Shown: positions 61,135 through 64,000 of the stretch, piece by piece
How positions within the stretch are numbered: position 1 is the stretch's first letter
Layout: each line of letters opens with the position of its first letter
Assembly: GCF_027214005.1 (NCBI RefSeq)
Contig: NZ_JAPWGY010000001.1
Coordinates: 558,001-622,000 of the forward strand
Length of the DNA: 64,000 nt
Source: Kiloniella laminariae
Lineage (GTDB): Bacteria; Pseudomonadota; Alphaproteobacteria; Kiloniellales; Kiloniellaceae
Reading direction: 5' to 3'
Made by a program: the position numbers and the translations under genes
Notes under the pieces: model-generated
The model's input: the letters and a program-made list of their open reading frames with translations, nothing else
Databases searched by the model: none
Told to the model about the DNA's origin: nothing

Positions 61135-62424
61135 TCAGGGTTTAAGTCTTTTGCCGAGAATTTCAAACAGCGGGCCGTTTCGTTTCAGTTCGTCGCCGCG
61201 GCCTTCTTCCATCAGCCAGTAAAACCGTCCTGATGGTTCAGAGGGACTGAGCTCGTAATCCATGCCGTCCCAGACATCCTCGCGGAAGGCATAAAAGGCC
61301 CAATGAGCTGATTTTTTCTCGAGAATATCGGTGACATCCTCGAGGTAGCGGCCACAGTCTGACCAGAAACGCATACAGCCGAATTCAGCAGCAACCAGTC
61401 TGTTGGCGGGAATGCCCTGTGTTCTGGCCCAGTCAAAGGGGGCGGAGATATGGGCCTGAACTGCCGCTTTGTTCCAGATCTGTCGGCCTGTGCCATAGTC
61501 CAGCTCGACCCCGGGATAACGATAGGGCTCGGCCCGTTTCATGTTGGGCGCGCTGGTGGCCTCGTAGGGTTCGTACATATGAAAGGCATAGAGCACCCGG
61601 CCATCTGCAAGAGCAGCGGGAAGCGGGCTGGGCCAGTAATCAAAACTGAGGGCGTTGGCATAGAACCCGGCATCGAGCATTACCGGGGTCAGAGGATCGG
61701 TCTTGCGGATTGCAGTGATCAGTTTTTCATAGAGTGCGGGCAGATCGCGTGGCGTTCCCCGGTGTTTTTGATACCAGGCCTGCCTGTCTGCTGCGGTGCC
61801 GTTTTCGGCCAGTCCGGTACCGCGTTCGGGCGCAGGCTCATTGATCAGATTATAGGCGGCGATGGCCGGGTGGTCTTTCAGGGCGCTGGCCAGATCGGAC
61901 CAGAAAGCCACGGCCTGATCGGCATAGACCGGGTCACTCCAGAGGCGCTGGTCAAAGACGCCACCGTTCTGTTGCTGCCAGCGGGCACCGGGCAGGCTGA
62001 GCGGGGCGAGCACGACTTTTAACCCTGCCTTGTCTGCGCGATCCAGTGCCCCGCGTAATAGCGCAAGATCTGCGGCTGGAATCGCTTGATAGTCATCGGC
62101 TGAGCCAAGCAGGAAATCGCGCTCTGTGGCTTTCCACTTGCTAAAGGTCAGGCGTACCCAAGTGGCACCCGTATCCGCCAGTGCATTGAAATAGGCCTGA
62201 TCTGGCACAGCCTGGTTGAAGCTGTTGCCGCCGCGTTGCGGCTGATCCCAGAAAGTGATCAGGTCGGCTGCACTGGCAGGATGAATGCTGACCGGGGACA
62301 CAAAGCCGAGGGTGAGGAGGAAAACAAAACCGCGGAAGGCTGAACGCAAGAAAGGTCTCCGGTAAAACAGGACAGACAATAAAGATACGGACATCAGGAA
62401 AGCTATCAGATGAAACCGGTCCAT
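61135..62424 (-). CDS. glycoside hydrolase family 5 protein
   Basis: About 429 residues. A hydrophobic N-terminus (FLMSVSLLSVLFYRRPFL and FVFLLTLGFVSPVSIHPASA) precedes a GH5-type (beta/alpha)8 barrel. The acid/base Glu lies in AYNLINEPAPERG, and the nucleophile Glu in VAAEFGCMRFWSDCG. YAFHMYEPYEAT has the usual His-x-Tyr. It would cleave beta-glucan or a related polysaccharide outside the cytoplasm. The start is uncertain (62424 or 62394; the frame is open to 62643), and none has a clear ribosome site. Confidence 0.85.
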   Translation of the reverse strand: MDRFHLIAFLMSVSLLSVLFYRRPFLRSAFRGFVFLLTLGFVSPVSIHPASAADLITFWDQPQRGGNSFNQAVPDQAYFNALADTGATWVRLTFSKWKATERDFLLGSADDYQAIPAADLALLRGALDRADKAGLKVVLAPLSLPGARWQQQNGGVFDQRLWSDPVYADQAVAFWSDLASALKDHPAIAAYNLINEPAPERGTGLAENGTAADRQAWYQKHRGTPRDLPALYEKLITAIRKTDPLTPVMLDAGFYANALSFDYWPSPLPAALADGRVLYAFHMYEPYEATSAPNMKRAEPYRYPGVELDYGTGRQIWNKAAVQAHISAPFDWARTQGIPANRLVAAEFGCMRFWSDCGRYLEDVTDILEKKSAHWAFYAFREDVWDGMDYELSPSEPSGRFYWLMEEGRGDELKRNGPLFEILGKRLKP

Positions 62425-62785
62425 CAAGGGAAGGGTTCGCGCTGCTGCATTTTTTTGCGAACATGGCTGGAGACTCTTATGGGGGCGGCTGGTTCTGTTT
62501 ATCGGTTGGGGGGCATCCCTTTGAAGACGCGGCGATGAGAGAAAGGTTTGGCGGGGAATATCAGCTATACAGCAGTAAAGTATGGTGCTGGATATAGGGG
62601 CTGAGGTTTCCTGCGGGAATAACACTCTTGCTGATCTTGTCATACCATCGTCGTGGAACAGGGAATTTTTGGGGGGCGTAAAACCGGATCGTTATGTGTG
62701 ATTTGCTATAACATTATTCACAATCACACCTTGCAAAAAAATCTGAAACCTTGCTCTATGAGGGGACCATTACAGGAGCAGGTGG
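62425..62785. other. 361-bp divergent intergenic region
   Basis: It separates the GH5 gene from the DMT transporter and holds the promoters of both. AT-rich sequence near 62690-62750 is a likely promoter for the transporter. No operator or gene is seen. Confidence 0.4.
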
Positions 62786-63730
62786 ATGTCGGCAGGATCA
62801 GGAAGCAATACAGCGAATAATTTTCGCGGGGCGATGATGATGGTGATTTCGCAGGCGGCTTTTGTCTGCAATGACGCGATCATGAAGCTGGTTTCGGCTG
62901 ACCTTTCCCTGTTCCAGACGATATTTCTGCGTGGACTTTTTACCACCCTGCTTTTGGGGATTCTGGTCTGGTATCAGGGGGTAAAGCTCTCGGCTGTGAC
63001 AAAGGGTGACCATCGCATTCTCAGCTTGCGGCTGGTGGGGGAGGTCGGGGCGACACTCTGTTATCTTACCGCCCTGTTCAACATGCCGATTGCCAATTCC
63101 ACAGCGATTTTACAGGCCTTGCCGCTGGCTGTAACCTTGGGCGCGGCGCTGTTTCTGGGCGAGGCCGTGGGCTGGCGCCGGTACAGTGCGATCCTGATCG
63201 GCTTTTGCGGGGTGCTGATTATCGTGCGTCCGGGGGCCGAGGGCTTTAATGCCTATTCTTTCTGGGCTCTGGCGTCGGTGGTCTTTATCGTCGCGCGGGA
63301 TCTGGCGACCAAACGGATTGCCAGTGGTATTCCTTCGTCGCTGGTTGCCTTGCTGACCTCCATTGGACTGACGATTACCACCGGGGTGCTGTTGCCGTTT
63401 TCGGGCTGGCGTCCGGTTGAACTGCAATCGGTAGCCTATCTGACAGGGGCCGGGGTGTTTCTGGTGCTGGGGTATCTGACGGTTATTTCGGCAATGCGTA
63501 CCGGGGAAATCTCGTTTGTCTCGCCCTTCCGCTATACCATTCTGATCTGGGCGATCCTGCTGGGACTGTTTGTTTTTGGCGATGTGCCGGACAGCTGGAC
63601 CCTGATCGGCAGCTTTATTGTTGTTGCGACGGGGATCTATACCTTCTACCGCGAACGCCGCCTGCAGAAACGCGATGCGCTGGAACTCAAACGTGATGTG
63701 GTTGCACCAGAAGTGCTGCGGCACAGATAG
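62786..63730 (+). CDS. EamA/DMT-family transporter
   Basis: A 314-residue ten-TM transporter of the EamA type. The first half has SQAAFVCNDAIMKLVSADLS and FQTIFLRGLFTTLLLGILVW and the second GEISFVSPFRYTILIWAILL. The final tail is basic. AGGAG lies eight bases before the ATG. A paralogue begins about 105 bases after its stop and shares the opening sequence (MKLVS, DLTLFQ), so the two are a tandem pair. Substrate unknown. Confidence 0.92.
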   Translation: MSAGSGSNTANNFRGAMMMVISQAAFVCNDAIMKLVSADLSLFQTIFLRGLFTTLLLGILVWYQGVKLSAVTKGDHRILSLRLVGEVGATLCYLTALFNMPIANSTAILQALPLAVTLGAALFLGEAVGWRRYSAILIGFCGVLIIVRPGAEGFNAYSFWALASVVFIVARDLATKRIASGIPSSLVALLTSIGLTITTGVLLPFSGWRPVELQSVAYLTGAGVFLVLGYLTVISAMRTGEISFVSPFRYTILIWAILLGLFVFGDVPDSWTLIGSFIVVATGIYTFYRERRLQKRDALELKRDVVAPEVLRHR

Positions 63731-63835
63731 GAACTGTTCGCGCTTCAGCTGTTATCGGGCCTATTCTCGGGTTTATAATCTCGGGCTTGTTTTGGGGCCA
63801 GTAGAACTTGAGCAGACCTTGATGCAGGAACAGAC

Positions 63836-64000
63836 ATGAGCCAGGATTACCGTATCAACACGAGCGAAACAGGCATGACGGTGCCTTTGTCAGCAGGTAA
63901 TCTTCGGGGTGCCGGTCTGATGGTGTTCGGACAAATCGCCTTTATCGGCAATGTGACCCTGATGAAGCTGGTATCCGAGGACCTGACCCTGTTCCAGGCG
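63836..64000 (+). CDS. partial EamA/DMT transporter, cut by the window end
   Basis: The first 55 codons of a second DMT-family transporter: GAGLMVFGQIAFIGNVTLMK and LVSEDLTLFQA mirror the start of the transporter before it. The rest lies beyond the window. Confidence 0.82.
   Translation, partial: MSQDYRINTSETGMTVPLSAGNLRGAGLMVFGQIAFIGNVTLMKLVSEDLTLFQA

Overview
The window looks like a chromosomal segment of an alphaproteobacterium with moderately high GC. The lineage call rests on a PAS_5-type single-domain protein, a DUF1127 mini-protein, a CheZ of the alphaproteobacterial type, many PAS-linked histidine kinases and Sel1-repeat proteins. No rRNA, tRNA, CRISPR array or recognisable transposase was seen, and a genus cannot be assigned from the sequence alone.

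Layout. 0.2-9.3 kb: signalling genes (PAS histidine kinase, PAS_5 protein, CheZ-like phosphatase, a tandem HD-GYP protein) and a thiolase. 9.4-14.5 kb: a membrane protein, a small lipoprotein, a divergent LysR/AhpD-like pair, a gene-poor 0.87 kb stretch, then a coiled-coil protein plus a helix-turn-helix protein resembling mobile-element cargo. 14.7-22.5 kb: a large Cache-HAMP-PAS histidine kinase, a split Aer-like receptor (PAS protein followed by a soluble MCP), a periplasmic binding protein, an endonuclease/exonuclease/phosphatase-family protein and a siderophore-interacting protein behind a perfect Fur box. 22.5-32.2 kb: three Sel1-repeat proteins, a CocE/NonD hydrolase, a YdeI-like protein and an endonuclease I-family nuclease. 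32.2-34.5 kb: a tandem duplication of an unknown coiled-coil/two-TM protein together with its leader. 34.8-43.5 kb: two GFA-type proteins, XRE-cupin regulator with azlCD and two matching palindromes, a CoA-binding protein, a DMT transporter and a pair of glycine-rich-domain-like proteins. 43.5-45.8 kb: a MarR regulator with a Cys-rich tail, divergent from a secreted protein and a redoxin, with palindromic sites between.

46.0-53.2 kb is an accessory zone with several recombination scars. A nonsense-interrupted GNAT gene has its 3' end duplicated on the far side of an unknown gene. An AT-rich RloC/PrrC-like anticodon-nuclease candidate sits directly after an aminotransferase whose 3' end reappears 2.6 kb away, fused to a fragment of the ACR3 gene. 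52.0-59.9 kb is a metal-resistance block: cytochrome c, small secreted proteins, ACR3 arsenite exporter, PepSY protein, cupredoxin, CopA and CopB, with two CueR-type promoters very like E. coli copA. The end of the window holds a YciI protein, a GH5 glycosidase and two tandem DMT transporters, the last one cut by the window edge.

A recurring feature is short tandem repeats (units of 9-18 bp, 2-10 copies, unrelated in sequence) at gene edges, in leaders and in-frame inside proteins. At least fourteen are listed. Together with the chimeric scars they suggest a genome prone to short templated duplications.
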